A DNA stretch of 10,883 bases from an uncultured Clostridia bacterium (GTDB lineage Bacteria; Bacillota; Clostridia; Lachnospirales; Bianqueaceae). Numbering within the stretch: position 1 is the first letter of the stretch; each line of letters begins with the position of its first letter. Location of the stretch: assembly GCA_947570515.1 (NCBI GenBank), contig CANOUM010000043.1:1-10883 (forward strand). The letters are read 5' to 3'. Of the stretch, positions 1 through 6,364 are shown piece after piece. A model generated the notes under the pieces. That model ran no database searches, was not told the DNA's origin, and was given only the letters and a program-made list of their open reading frames with translations. A program made the position numbers and the translations under genes.

Positions 1-299
1 ACGTGGATACAGAAGCGGATCAGATAGATAAATGGGAAAGAGTGCAAATCCTTAAGATAGCACATCATGGTTCCAGAAGCTCTTCGTCGGCAGAGTTCTT
101 AAATAAAACGCATCCCCAATTGGCTGTAATCAGCTGCGGTCGTGAGCAGATTTACGGTCATCCGCATGAAGAGGTACTTGAACGGTTAAAGAACGAAGGG
201 ATTGAGTGGGTGGTCACCGAGGAGGCCGGAGCGGTTTGGGCTGAGAGTGAAAAAGGAGTCCTTTGTTATTCTACATTTAAAAATGGAGGCATAGATTGA
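1..299 (+). CDS. comEC: ComEC/Rec2 DNA-uptake protein, C-terminal end (5' partial)
   Basis: This is the tail of ComEC, the membrane channel that carries single-stranded DNA into the cell during transformation. Only about the last 98 codons lie in the window; the reading frame is open at the left edge, so the apparent GTG at base 3 is internal and not a start. What remains is the end of the metallo-beta-lactamase-like domain: the metal-ligand type motif AHHGS at about residues 20-24 of the fragment, then ISCG and the GHPH motif typical of ComEC C-termini. The stop TGA (297-299) overlaps the TTG start of holA, so the two are very probably co-transcribed and translationally coupled. comEC directly before holA is a conserved Firmicute arrangement. 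The family call is based on these motifs plus synteny; whether the full gene is intact cannot be seen here. Confidence 0.9.
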   Translation, partial: VDTEADQIDKWERVQILKIAHHGSRSSSSAEFLNKTHPQLAVISCGREQIYGHPHEEVLERLKNEGIEWVVTEEAGAVWAESEKGVLCYSTFKNGGID

Positions 300-1285
300 A
301 GCGATTAAAGGAACAGATTCAGAAAAAGGAAATTGACAATTTATATTTGTTTTACGGAGAAGAGCGGTACTTGGTGGATCTATATGAAAAGAGGATAAAA
401 CGAGCTTTGCTGCAGCCAGAGGATGAAATGATGAATTTGGATGTTTTACAATCGCCGCAGGATCCGATGCAGGTAGAAGAAAGTATGGAAACGCTTCCAT
501 TTATGGCAGAAAAACGACTTGTCATTGTAAAAGAAAGCGGCGCATTTGATAAAGGAGGGCGGTTGGCAGAGCTGGCGGATAAAATGGCGCAGCTTCCAGA
601 AACTACGGTATTGATTTGGATTGAGACAAAAGTCGATAAGCGGTCTAAGCTGTTTAAGGCTGTACAAAAATACGGTCATGTAATTGAGTTTAAACGTCTT
701 GCAGAGCGGGAATTGCTTCTTTGGATTGAGCGAGAGGCAAAGCAAAAGAAAACGCAGATAGATCAGCGTACAGCTTCATATCTTTTAAGCTGTACAGGAA
801 ATGATATGACGCATATCAATGCAGAGCTGGAGAAACTGCTGAGTTATGTTAAGGAAAAAGGGAGCATTGAGCGGCAGGATATCGATGCAATGGTTACCCC
901 AACGATTGAAAACAGTATTTTTAAATTAACCGATTATTTGGGAAATCAGAAACCAGCTGCCGCATATCAGATTTATTGTCAATTGGTTGAAGATAATGAG
1001 CCAATACAGCGAATTTTATATATGATCATTCGGCAGTTTCGGTTGCTGTATCGAGCTTCCTTGATGCAGAGTATGGATGCTGCGAGCGTTGCTAAGGAGC
1101 TTGGAGTACCGGGGTTTGCGGCAGGAAATTATCAGATGCAGGCTAAAAGGTTTGGACAGGCGCGCTTAAAAGAACTATTAAGTTGTTTGCTGGATATGGA
1201 TGTAGCGACTAAGACTGGAGAAATGAGTGCAGAAGAAGCGGTTACGCTCATCATATTGCAATATGCAAAACCGTCTTTGAAATAA
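296..1285 (+). CDS. holA: DNA polymerase III subunit delta
   Basis: HolA is the delta subunit of the clamp loader; it opens the sliding-clamp ring so that the clamp can be placed on primed DNA. The predicted protein has 329 residues, within the usual 320-350. The N-terminal signature NLYLFYGEERYLVD is at about residues 15-28, followed by an AAA+-like fold without a Walker A motif, as expected for delta. The C-terminal helical part (EPIQRILYMIIRQFRLLY, about residues 235-252) matches the clamp-loader oligomerisation domain. The start is TTG at 296, supported by GGAGG at 285-289 with a 6-nt spacer; TTG shares bases with the comEC stop (TTGA), which implies translational coupling. The gene ends before the separate rpsT promoter. 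Identity is secure from sequence and context; the non-AUG start is an inference from the RBS. Confidence 0.93.
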   Translation: MKRLKEQIQKKEIDNLYLFYGEERYLVDLYEKRIKRALLQPEDEMMNLDVLQSPQDPMQVEESMETLPFMAEKRLVIVKESGAFDKGGRLAELADKMAQLPETTVLIWIETKVDKRSKLFKAVQKYGHVIEFKRLAERELLLWIEREAKQKKTQIDQRTASYLLSCTGNDMTHINAELEKLLSYVKEKGSIERQDIDAMVTPTIENSIFKLTDYLGNQKPAAAYQIYCQLVEDNEPIQRILYMIIRQFRLLYRASLMQSMDAASVAKELGVPGFAAGNYQMQAKRFGQARLKELLSCLLDMDVATKTGEMSAEEAVTLIILQYAKPSLK

Positions 1286-1314
1286 AAGAAAAATTTATAA
1301 AGTCCTAAAATAGA

Positions 1315-1343
1315 TTGACGAAAGCCCTAAAAGCGGTTATAAT
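1315..1343 (+). promoter_or_regulatory. Vegetative (SigA-type) promoter of rpsT
   Basis: The -35 element TTGACG (1315-1320) and a perfect -10 element TATAAT (1338-1343) are separated by the optimal 17 bp. Transcription would start at about 1350, giving a leader of roughly 86 nt before the rpsT start codon. This is the best promoter in the window, as expected for a ribosomal protein gene. It sits just after the end of holA. Confidence 0.88.
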
Positions 1344-1380
1344 AGTAATTGTGTCTTAGTTTGTCCATTCTATTTTTACA

Positions 1381-1403
1381 ATGCATACATCAGGTGTATG
1401 CGT
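1381..1403 (+). promoter_or_regulatory. Hairpin in the rpsT leader
   Basis: A 9-bp stem (1381-1389 with 1395-1403, one G-U pair) closes a 5-nt loop in the predicted 5' leader of rpsT, 14 nt before the AGGAGG ribosome binding site (1418-1423). No T run follows, so it is not a terminator. S20 synthesis is autoregulated in E. coli at the level of translation; whether this hairpin serves such a purpose is unknown. The arm TGCATACA is the same 8-mer found in the repeat array before lepA. Confidence 0.5.
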
Positions 1404-1435
1404 GCAATAAGAATCTCAGGAGGTTTCATCAAACA

Positions 1436-1699
1436 ATGGCTAACATTAAATCTGCCAAAAAGCGTATTCTGGTTATCCGGACTAAAACTCTTCGCAACAA
1501 AATGATCAAATCCAGCGTAAAAACTGCTATGAAAAAAGTAACAGTTGCATGTGAGGCAAAAGATGCTGCAGCAGCTAAGGCAGCGCTTACTCAGGCAATT
1601 TCCGCGATTGATAAGGCGAAGAGCAAGGGTGTATACCATAAAAATAACGCAGCGCGTAAAGTTTCGCGTTTAACCAAGATGGTTAATAAAATCGCCTAA
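1436..1699 (+). CDS. rpsT: 30S ribosomal protein S20
   Basis: S20 is a primary binding protein of 16S rRNA in the small ribosomal subunit. The protein begins MANIKSAKKRI and has 87 residues, the usual length for S20. It is rich in Lys, Arg and Ala, with the family pattern KTLRNKMIKSSVKTAMKK at about residues 16-33 and GVYHKNNAARKVSRLTKMV near the C-terminus. The frame is open further upstream (to 1349), but the start at 1436 matches the family N-terminus exactly and follows AGGAGG (1418-1423) after 12 nt. The extra upstream codons would lie in the leader hairpin and are not coding. The gene forms its own transcription unit between a SigA-type promoter and a strong terminator. The position between holA and gpr is the conserved one. 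Confidence 0.97.
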   Translation: MANIKSAKKRILVIRTKTLRNKMIKSSVKTAMKKVTVACEAKDAAAAKAALTQAISAIDKAKSKGVYHKNNAARKVSRLTKMVNKIA

Positions 1700-1742
1700 G
1701 TTTTATGTAAAAATAGAAACGAAGCGGTGAAAACTGCTAAAG

Positions 1743-1780
1743 AGCACCTTTTGAGCGAAAGGCTTGAAGGGTGTTTTTTT
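1743..1780 (+). terminator. Rho-independent terminator after rpsT
   Basis: A 14-bp stem (1743-1756 with 1762-1775, including a few G-U pairs) closes a 5-nt GAAAG loop and runs into seven T residues (1774-1780). This is a classic intrinsic terminator about 45 nt after the rpsT stop. It separates rpsT from the sporulation gene gpr. Confidence 0.9.
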
Positions 1781-1842
1781 GTATATTTTTTGGTATTTGG
1801 TCAAGACTAAACGATATATATGAAGGAAAAGAGGTCAAGAGG

Positions 1843-2679
1843 ATGAGGACAGATATAGCGCTGGAAGCATGTTTAAACGTAGCAGAAGAAATAACGGGGG
1901 CAGAATGGACACAGGAAAACGGAGAAGATAAGGTTGTAGTATCCACTGTGAAAATTACGACGCCAGAGGGAGCCAAGCGGCTGGGACGCCCCATGGGAAA
2001 ATATATTACGCTGGAGTGTCCGTATTTACGAGAGAATCAATTAGAAATACATGAACGAATTATTGAGGGTTTGACCAAGATCTGGAAGGATTTTTTGAAT
2101 GCCTTTTCTAAAGCCAACTCTATCCTGGTGGTGGGACTGGGAAACCGAAGAGTGACGGCCGATGCGCTGGGGCCGCAGGTTGTGGATCAGGTGCTGGCGA
2201 CGAGACATATCCGTGAGCAGATGCCAAAAGAATGGAAGGGAAATTTGGGAGTGGTTTCGGCGCTGGCGCCGGGCGTGATGGGGCAGACGGGGATAGAGAC
2301 AGGAGAAATTATCGAAGCCTTAGTGCAGGCAATCCAGCCGGATGTCGTGATTGCAATTGATGCTTTAGCGGCTGGATCTATAGAGCGTCTGGTGAATACG
2401 ATTCAGATTTGCGATACGGGAATTCAGCCGGGAGCAGGTATGGGAAACCGGAGGCGCGAGTTATCGGAAAAAACGCTGGGAGTACCGGTGCTTGCTGTAG
2501 GCGTACCGACAGTGGTAGATGCTTCAAATCTTGCGGAAAAAGAAGATATGGATGCATATTATGTAACGCCAAAGGATATGGATGTAGTATTGAAACGGCT
2601 GAGCTTGATGATTGCCAGTAGTTTGAACAGGGCTCTGCACCGATTATCACCAGAAGAACTAAAGGCATATTTATATTAA
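1843..2679 (+). CDS. gpr: Germination protease GPR (spore protease, peptidase family A25)
   Basis: GPR is made in the forespore as a zymogen and degrades the small acid-soluble proteins that coat spore DNA when the spore germinates. The product has 278 residues, shorter than the Bacillus enzymes (about 370). Family signatures seen: VVGLGNRRVTADALGP (about 96-111), VSALAPGVMGQTGIETGEII (about 138-157), VVIAIDALA (about 168-176) and CDTGIQPGAGMGNRR (about 190-204). The two candidate catalytic aspartates, D107 and D173, are 66 residues apart, the same spacing as Asp127 and Asp193 described for the B. megaterium enzyme (recalled from the literature). The start ATG follows GAGGT (1831-1835) after 7 nt; upstream in-frame codons lie in the rpsT terminator. 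The protein begins MRTDIALEA, so the self-processing site RTD-IALE lies almost at the N-terminus. It is presumably read by a forespore sigma factor, but I see no convincing SigF/SigG promoter. Confidence 0.94.
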   Translation: MRTDIALEACLNVAEEITGAEWTQENGEDKVVVSTVKITTPEGAKRLGRPMGKYITLECPYLRENQLEIHERIIEGLTKIWKDFLNAFSKANSILVVGLGNRRVTADALGPQVVDQVLATRHIREQMPKEWKGNLGVVSALAPGVMGQTGIETGEIIEALVQAIQPDVVIAIDALAAGSIERLVNTIQICDTGIQPGAGMGNRRRELSEKTLGVPVLAVGVPTVVDASNLAEKEDMDAYYVTPKDMDVVLKRLSLMIASSLNRALHRLSPEELKAYLY

Positions 2680-2720
2680 CCGTGCATAGTCTGTAAGGAG
2701 TACAGAAGGGCGGTGAAGTA

Positions 2721-3887
2721 ATGCGAAAGGTCATTTTGGGCCTGTGTATGACCATGTTTTTGGCTGCTTTGCCAATGACGCAGGATGGTTCCATGAGCGG
2801 TTTTTTTATATCGATGTTGGACAGGGCATATCCTTTTGAACAGGCGAGAAGTCTGATCACGAAGGAAGGATTATCGGAGGAGATGCTGGAGGATTGGGTG
2901 GAGGCTATCCTGCCATGGGAGGAAGCGGGCCTGATTGGAACAGGAAAAGATGGGCTAGAGGAAGAGGATCCGGTGATTCGACCAAGTGAGCTTGATGAAG
3001 TGGTACAGGATGCGGCGGCAATATCAACAGAGAATCGATTTACAGGCATACCAGCAGATTATTATGTAACGATTCAAGAAAAACCGCAGATTGATACGAG
3101 TATTTCTAGTTTAAAGAATTTATATAATCAGGAACTTATTCAAAATTATGCGAAGACGGTCAGTTTGTATAATTATGATTCGGAATCAATGCGGCCGAGC
3201 CCTGAGTTTATTGATGGGCAGGCGTTTATGCAGGAAGATCTTTCTTTGAACTTGCAGGATTTGGGAGATGAACCTACGGTTTTAATTTTCCATACGCATG
3301 GACATGAGGGTAATATTGGAAAAGAATAGTATGGAATTTTGGATGTAGGGGATTATCTGGAACAAATACTCGAGGAAAATTATGGGATTCAGGTCCTTCA
3401 TCATAAGGGAATTTATGATGAAGGAGGAGTCAATGGAGCTTATACCCGGATGGGAGAGGAAATTCCTCAAATACTGGCAGAACATCCGTCGATCCAGATT
3501 GCTATTGACATGCATCGTGATGGCGTAGGGGAAAATACGAGGCTTGTTAGCAATGTGGATGGCCGCGAGGTGGCCAAGGTGATGCTGGTGACGGGGGTGA
3601 GCCGAAGCTTTGATGAAAATGGAGATCTGCAGCCGATTGAGTATCTGCCAAATGAAAACCTGCATTCGGTTCTTTCACTGGGCTTTCAGCTAAAGATGGC
3701 AGCAGATACCCTATATCCCGGATTTATGCGTCAGCTATATCTTTCCAGCTGGCGGTACAGCACTTATATGCTGCCCAGATCTATGCTGCTGGAAGTAGGT
3801 GCGCAAACGAATACATTAGAAGAAGCAAAGGCGGCTATGATTCCATTTGCCCGTACATTGGTTACGGTTTTATCTGATCAAGGCTGA
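2721..3887 (+). pseudogene. spoIIP: SpoIIP engulfment amidase, interrupted by in-frame TAG
   Basis: SpoIIP is a membrane-anchored peptidoglycan amidase that works with SpoIID and SpoIIM to drive engulfment of the forespore. The full frame spans 389 codons, but codon 203 (3327-3329) is TAG. Both sides stay in one frame, so this is a substitution, not a frameshift. The first part carries an N-terminal signal anchor (about residues 3-18) and the start of the catalytic domain with HTHGHE (191-196). The part after the stop continues directly with YGILDVGDYLEQIL, then DMHRDG (263-268) and LLEVGAQTNT (about 356-365), all SpoIIP motifs. The truncated 202-residue product would lack most of the catalytic domain. 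The start ATG has GGTGA (2712-2716) 4 nt upstream, 41 nt after gpr. Either a genuine nonsense mutation or a base-call error fits; readthrough is possible but unsupported. Family identity is secure from motifs and synteny. Confidence 0.88.
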
Positions 3888-3918
3888 GTTTGTTGAAAAA
3901 AGTGCTGGTATTGGTTAT

Positions 3919-3964
3919 GAATCCCTTCTCTTAGCTATGTGGGATGAGAGAAGGGATTCCTTTA
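3919..3964 (+). terminator. Terminator-like hairpin after spoIIP
   Basis: A 15-bp stem (3919-3933 with 3945-3959, one G-U pair) closes an 11-nt loop 31 nt after the spoIIP stop. Only a weak T run (CTTTA) follows, so termination efficiency is uncertain. Position and stem strength still make it the likely end of the gpr-spoIIP transcript. Confidence 0.6.
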
Positions 3965-4008
3965 TGTGGAAGAATATAAAACTCTGGGTAGCACATAAAG
4001 GAGAATTA

Positions 4009-4017
4009 TGGTATACT
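4009..4017 (+). promoter_or_regulatory. Possible extended -10 promoter upstream of the repeat array
   Basis: TATACT (4012-4017) is preceded by TGG, the TGN of an extended -10 element. No good -35 is present at 16-18 bp (TAGCAC at 17 bp). It lies between the spoIIP terminator hairpin and the structured region, where a lepA promoter would be expected. Weak evidence on sequence alone. Confidence 0.4.
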
Positions 4018-4018
4018 A

Positions 4019-4091
4019 AGCGCAGCCAGATGTATTTCGGCTAATCAAGTACTTGTGCTGCGCTACGAGTTTGATGCGGGGCATCAAACTT
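4019..4091 (+). promoter_or_regulatory. Two adjacent inverted repeats (hairpins) before the array
   Basis: AGCGCAGC (4019-4026) pairs perfectly with GCTGCGCT (4057-4064) around a 30-nt loop that itself contains the palindrome CAAGTACTTG (4046-4055). Immediately after it, GTTTGATGC (4069-4077) pairs perfectly with GCATCAAAC (4081-4089) around a GGG loop, extended outward by an A-T and a G-T pair. Neither is followed by a T run, so these are not simple terminators. They look like folded RNA or DNA recognition sites. If transcription starts near 4024, part of the first stem would be missing from the RNA. Confidence 0.5.
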
Positions 4092-4143
4092 CGATATTTC
4101 TATTGGAGATACAGGACGACTGCAAGAATCCCGGAGGAATTTT

Positions 4144-4366
4144 TTGCATACAGGTCTTTGGTCGATTTAGGCGATGATATGTATGCAGTCGTTTGATTGC
4201 GTACAGGTCATATATTGATTTTAAAGATAGCGTGTATGCAAATCGGATTATTGCATACAGCTCTTTTCCATATATGGCTTGTTATATGTATGCAAAGTGG
4301 AAAATTGCGTACAAAAAAGTTCTTATTTCTTAATTTGATATGTACGCAAAAAAGGAATTGCGTACA
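4144..4366 (+). repeat. Regular array of nine alternating inverted arms (53-54 bp period)
   Basis: Nine copies of one short arm alternate in direction. Forward arms TTGCRTAC start at 4144, 4197, 4251, 4305 and 4358; reverse arms GTAYGCA[A/G] start at 4181, 4234, 4288 and 4342. Every forward arm is followed by A and every reverse arm preceded by T, making the arm 9 bases. Forward-to-reverse gaps are exactly 29 nt in all four cases; reverse-to-forward gaps are 8, 9, 9 and 8 nt, giving four short-loop palindromes. The last palindrome is perfect over 12 bp (4338-4349 with 4358-4369). Arm variants are partly matched: R4 GTACGCAA pairs with F5 TTGCGTAC, and R2 GTATGCAA with F3 TTGCATAC; R1-F2 and R3-F4 need G-T pairs. 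The 29-nt linkers have drifted (the first two agree at about half their positions). This looks like an old tandem duplication whose arms are held by selection. The function is unknown. Confidence 0.85.
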
Positions 4367-4398
4367 TATAAGTTTGATTTTGCGAATGAAGCTTGCAG

Positions 4399-4426
4399 CA
4401 TAAGTTCAGCTGTAAGCGAACTTATG
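4399..4426 (+). promoter_or_regulatory. Hairpin upstream of lepA
   Basis: CATAAGTTC (4399-4407) pairs perfectly with GAACTTATG (4418-4426); a further GC/GC pair may form inside the 10-nt loop. There is no T run. It lies between the array and the lepA start and may be part of the same leader structure. Confidence 0.45.
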
Positions 4427-4500
4427 ATATCGTCATTGTAAATGAAGATACATAGCGGACGCTATCATCCAATAAAAATGATTACAGACTACAGGAGGGT

Positions 4501-6321
4501 ATGACTTTGACCAACCAACAAAAGATACGGAATTTCAGTATCATTGCTCATATTGATCATGGTAAGTCAACATTGGCAGATCGAATCATACAGAAAACAG
4601 GCTTGCTGACAGAGCGTGAAATGCAGGATCAGGTCTTGGATAATATGGATCTGGAACGTGAAAGAGGGATTACAATTAAGGCGCAGGCAGTACGTCTTGT
4701 ATATAGAGCAAACAATGGAGAAGAATATATTTTTAATCTGATTGATACACCGGGACATGTCGATTTTAACTATGAGGTGTCACGAAGTTTAGCTGCCTGC
4801 GAGGGCGCTGTTTTAGTTGTGGATGCGGCGCAGGGGGTAGAAGCACAGACGCTGGCCAATGTATACCTGGCTCTGGAGCATGATTTAGAGATTTTACCTG
4901 TGATCAATAAGATTGATCTGCCGGCGGCAGAGCCGGAACGGGTGAAACAGGAAATTGAAGATGTGATCGGATTAGAAGCGGAGAATGCACCGCTCATTTC
5001 CGCGAAAGCAGGACTCAATATAGAGGAAGTTTTAGAAAAAATTGTCGAAGTCATCCCGCCGCCTCAGGGAGACCATGAAGCCCCGCTGCAAGCGCTGATT
5101 TTTGATTCTTTGTATGATTCTTATCGAGGTGTTATTGTTTTTTGCCGGGTCAAAGAAGGGTACATGAAATCAGGTATGAAGGTTCGCATGATGGCGACGC
5201 AAAAGGAATATGAGATTGTTGAAGTGGGTTACATGGGAGCCGGCACTCTTATTCCGGCACAAGAGCTATCAGTGGGAGAGGTAGGATATTTTACGGCCAG
5301 CATTAAAGAAGTAAGCCATACCAGAGTAGGCGATACAATTACAAGCGTTGAAAACCCGGCAAAAGAAGCACTGCCGGGATACAAACAAGTACAGCCTATG
5401 GTATACTGCGGCCTCTATCCCGCCGATGGTGCAAAATATCCGGATCTTCGGGATGCACTGGATAAGCTGCAGCTTAATGATGCGTCACTCTTTTTCGAGC
5501 CGGAGACATCCATAGCACTTGGATTTGGATTTCGGTGTGGTTTTTTGGGCCTTCTTCATATGGAGATTATCCAAGAGCGATTAGAAAGAGAATTTAACCT
5601 TGATTTGGTCACAACAGCGCCGGGCGTTGTCTATAAAGTTCATAAAACGGACGGAGAGCTGATTCTTCTTTCCAATCCTTCGAATATGCCCGATCCTGCA
5701 GAAATTAACTACATGGAGGAGCCTATTGTAAAGGCAGAGATCATGGTGCCGACAGAATATATCGGTACGATCATGGATTTGTGTCAGGATCGGCGTGGTG
5801 TATATCAGGGCATGGAATATATTGAAGACACAAGGGCCATGCTCACCTATCATTTGCCGCTTAACGAGATTATCTATGACTTTTTTGATGCATTAAAGTC
5901 CAGAAGCAGGGGATACGCATCCTTCGATTATGAGCTATTAGGATATGAACGCTCAGAACTAGTTCGTTTGGATATGCTGATTAACCGAGAAATGGTCGAT
6001 GCGTTATCCTTTATCGTTCACGAGAGCAAAGCGTATGAAAGAGGAAGACGAATTGCGGAAAAACTGAAGGATGAGATTCCGAGGCATTTATTTGAAATTC
6101 CGATTCAGGCCGCCATAGGCGGAAAAGTGATAGCACGCGAAACGGTTAAAGCGATGCGTAAGGATGTATTAGCAAAATGCTATGGAGGCGATATCAGCCG
6201 CAAGAAAAAACTTCTGGAAAAACAGAAAGAGGGCAAAAAGAGAATGAGACAGGTGGGCAATGTAGAAGTGCCGCAAGCCGCTTTCATGAGTGTGCTAAAA
6301 TTTGATGATCAGAAAAACTGA
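4501..6321 (+). CDS. lepA: Elongation factor 4 (LepA), ribosome-associated GTPase
   Basis: LepA/EF4 is a translational GTPase related to EF-G that acts on stalled or assembling ribosomes. The 606-residue product has the usual length and all GTPase motifs: AHIDHGKST (16-24), RERGITIKAQ (53-62), DTPGH (82-86) and NKID (136-139). The EF-G-like domains follow, with GFGFRCGFLGLLHMEIIQ at about 341-358 and the LepA-specific C-terminal domain ending in KKLLEKQKEGKKRM and VEVPQAAFMSVLK. The annotated ATG has AGGAGG (4493-4498) only 2 nt upstream, which is too close; an in-frame TTG at 4507 lies at 8 nt and may be the real start, giving 604 residues. Both fit family N-termini. The position after spoIIP is conserved, but the usual neighbour hemW/hemN is absent downstream. 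The gene ends at a perfect terminator. Confidence 0.96.
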   Translation: MTLTNQQKIRNFSIIAHIDHGKSTLADRIIQKTGLLTEREMQDQVLDNMDLERERGITIKAQAVRLVYRANNGEEYIFNLIDTPGHVDFNYEVSRSLAACEGAVLVVDAAQGVEAQTLANVYLALEHDLEILPVINKIDLPAAEPERVKQEIEDVIGLEAENAPLISAKAGLNIEEVLEKIVEVIPPPQGDHEAPLQALIFDSLYDSYRGVIVFCRVKEGYMKSGMKVRMMATQKEYEIVEVGYMGAGTLIPAQELSVGEVGYFTASIKEVSHTRVGDTITSVENPAKEALPGYKQVQPMVYCGLYPADGAKYPDLRDALDKLQLNDASLFFEPETSIALGFGFRCGFLGLLHMEIIQERLEREFNLDLVTTAPGVVYKVHKTDGELILLSNPSNMPDPAEINYMEEPIVKAEIMVPTEYIGTIMDLCQDRRGVYQGMEYIEDTRAMLTYHLPLNEIIYDFFDALKSRSRGYASFDYELLGYERSELVRLDMLINREMVDALSFIVHESKAYERGRRIAEKLKDEIPRHLFEIPIQAAIGGKVIARETVKAMRKDVLAKCYGGDISRKKKLLEKQKEGKKRMRQVGNVEVPQAAFMSVLKFDDQKN

Positions 6322-6325
6322 TAAA

Positions 6326-6362
6326 AAAAGCTCAGAACCTCAATCATAGGTTCTGAGCTTTT
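6326..6362. terminator. Bidirectional terminator between lepA and lgt
   Basis: A perfect 15-bp stem (6326-6340 with 6348-6362) closes a 7-nt loop, with an A run on the left and a T run on the right. It therefore reads as an intrinsic terminator on both strands. It sits between the lepA stop (6319-6321) and the stop of the convergent lgt gene (6365), and would serve both. Confidence 0.93.
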
Positions 6363-6364
6363 GA

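Larger units (their letters stand above)
3888..4500 (+). other. Long intergenic region between spoIIP and lepA, rich in inverted repeats, no gene
   Basis: This stretch of 613 bases has no credible coding region; short open frames in it cross hairpins and resemble no family I know. In order it holds: the spoIIP terminator-like hairpin (3919-3959); a possible extended -10 promoter (4009-4017); two strong inverted repeats (4019-4064 and 4067-4091); the nine-arm palindrome array (4144-4366); a 9-bp hairpin (4399-4426); a weak hairpin around 4447-4469; and the lepA ribosome binding site (4493-4498). If transcription starts near 4024, lepA would have an unusually long leader of about 475 nt, or a separate small RNA is made here. 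Confidence 0.7.

Noticed and set aside
1781..1842. SigF/SigG promoter of gpr
   Set aside because: Partial matches exist (GTATT then GATATAT 15 bp apart) but they fit the forespore consensus too poorly to call.
2378..3049. Long antisense open frame (223 codons) across gpr and spoIIP
   Set aside because: It is the shadow of two real genes, has a serine-rich low-complexity product with no family resemblance, and lacks a ribosome binding site.
3847..4044. Small open frame overlapping the spoIIP end
   Set aside because: It overlaps spoIIP in another frame, runs through the terminator-like hairpin, has no RBS and does not resemble YqxA, which follows spoIIP in B. subtilis.
4144..4170. Eight-codon leader peptide starting at TTG 4144, behind GGAGG (4133-4137)
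   Set aside because: Spacing is good (6 nt) but the TTG is part of repeat arm F1 and the peptide shows no attenuation signal; chance is more likely.
4144..4366. CRISPR array
   Set aside because: Equal-length linkers of 29 nt between palindromes look CRISPR-like, but the loops inside the repeats differ from copy to copy, the linkers resemble one another, and no cas gene is near.
4197..4403. Small open frame of 68 codons within the palindrome array
   Set aside because: It starts inside a repeat arm without an RBS and its sequence merely translates the repeats; the arms fall in shifting frames because the period is 53-54 bp.
4374..4468. Second promoter directly before lepA (TTGATT or TTGTAA with TATCAT)
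   Set aside because: Spacings or -10 elements do not fit; no combination reaches a believable match.
4019..4500. T-box or known riboswitch before lepA
   Set aside because: I see no T-box sequence, terminator-antiterminator pair with a T run, or riboswitch core that I recognise.
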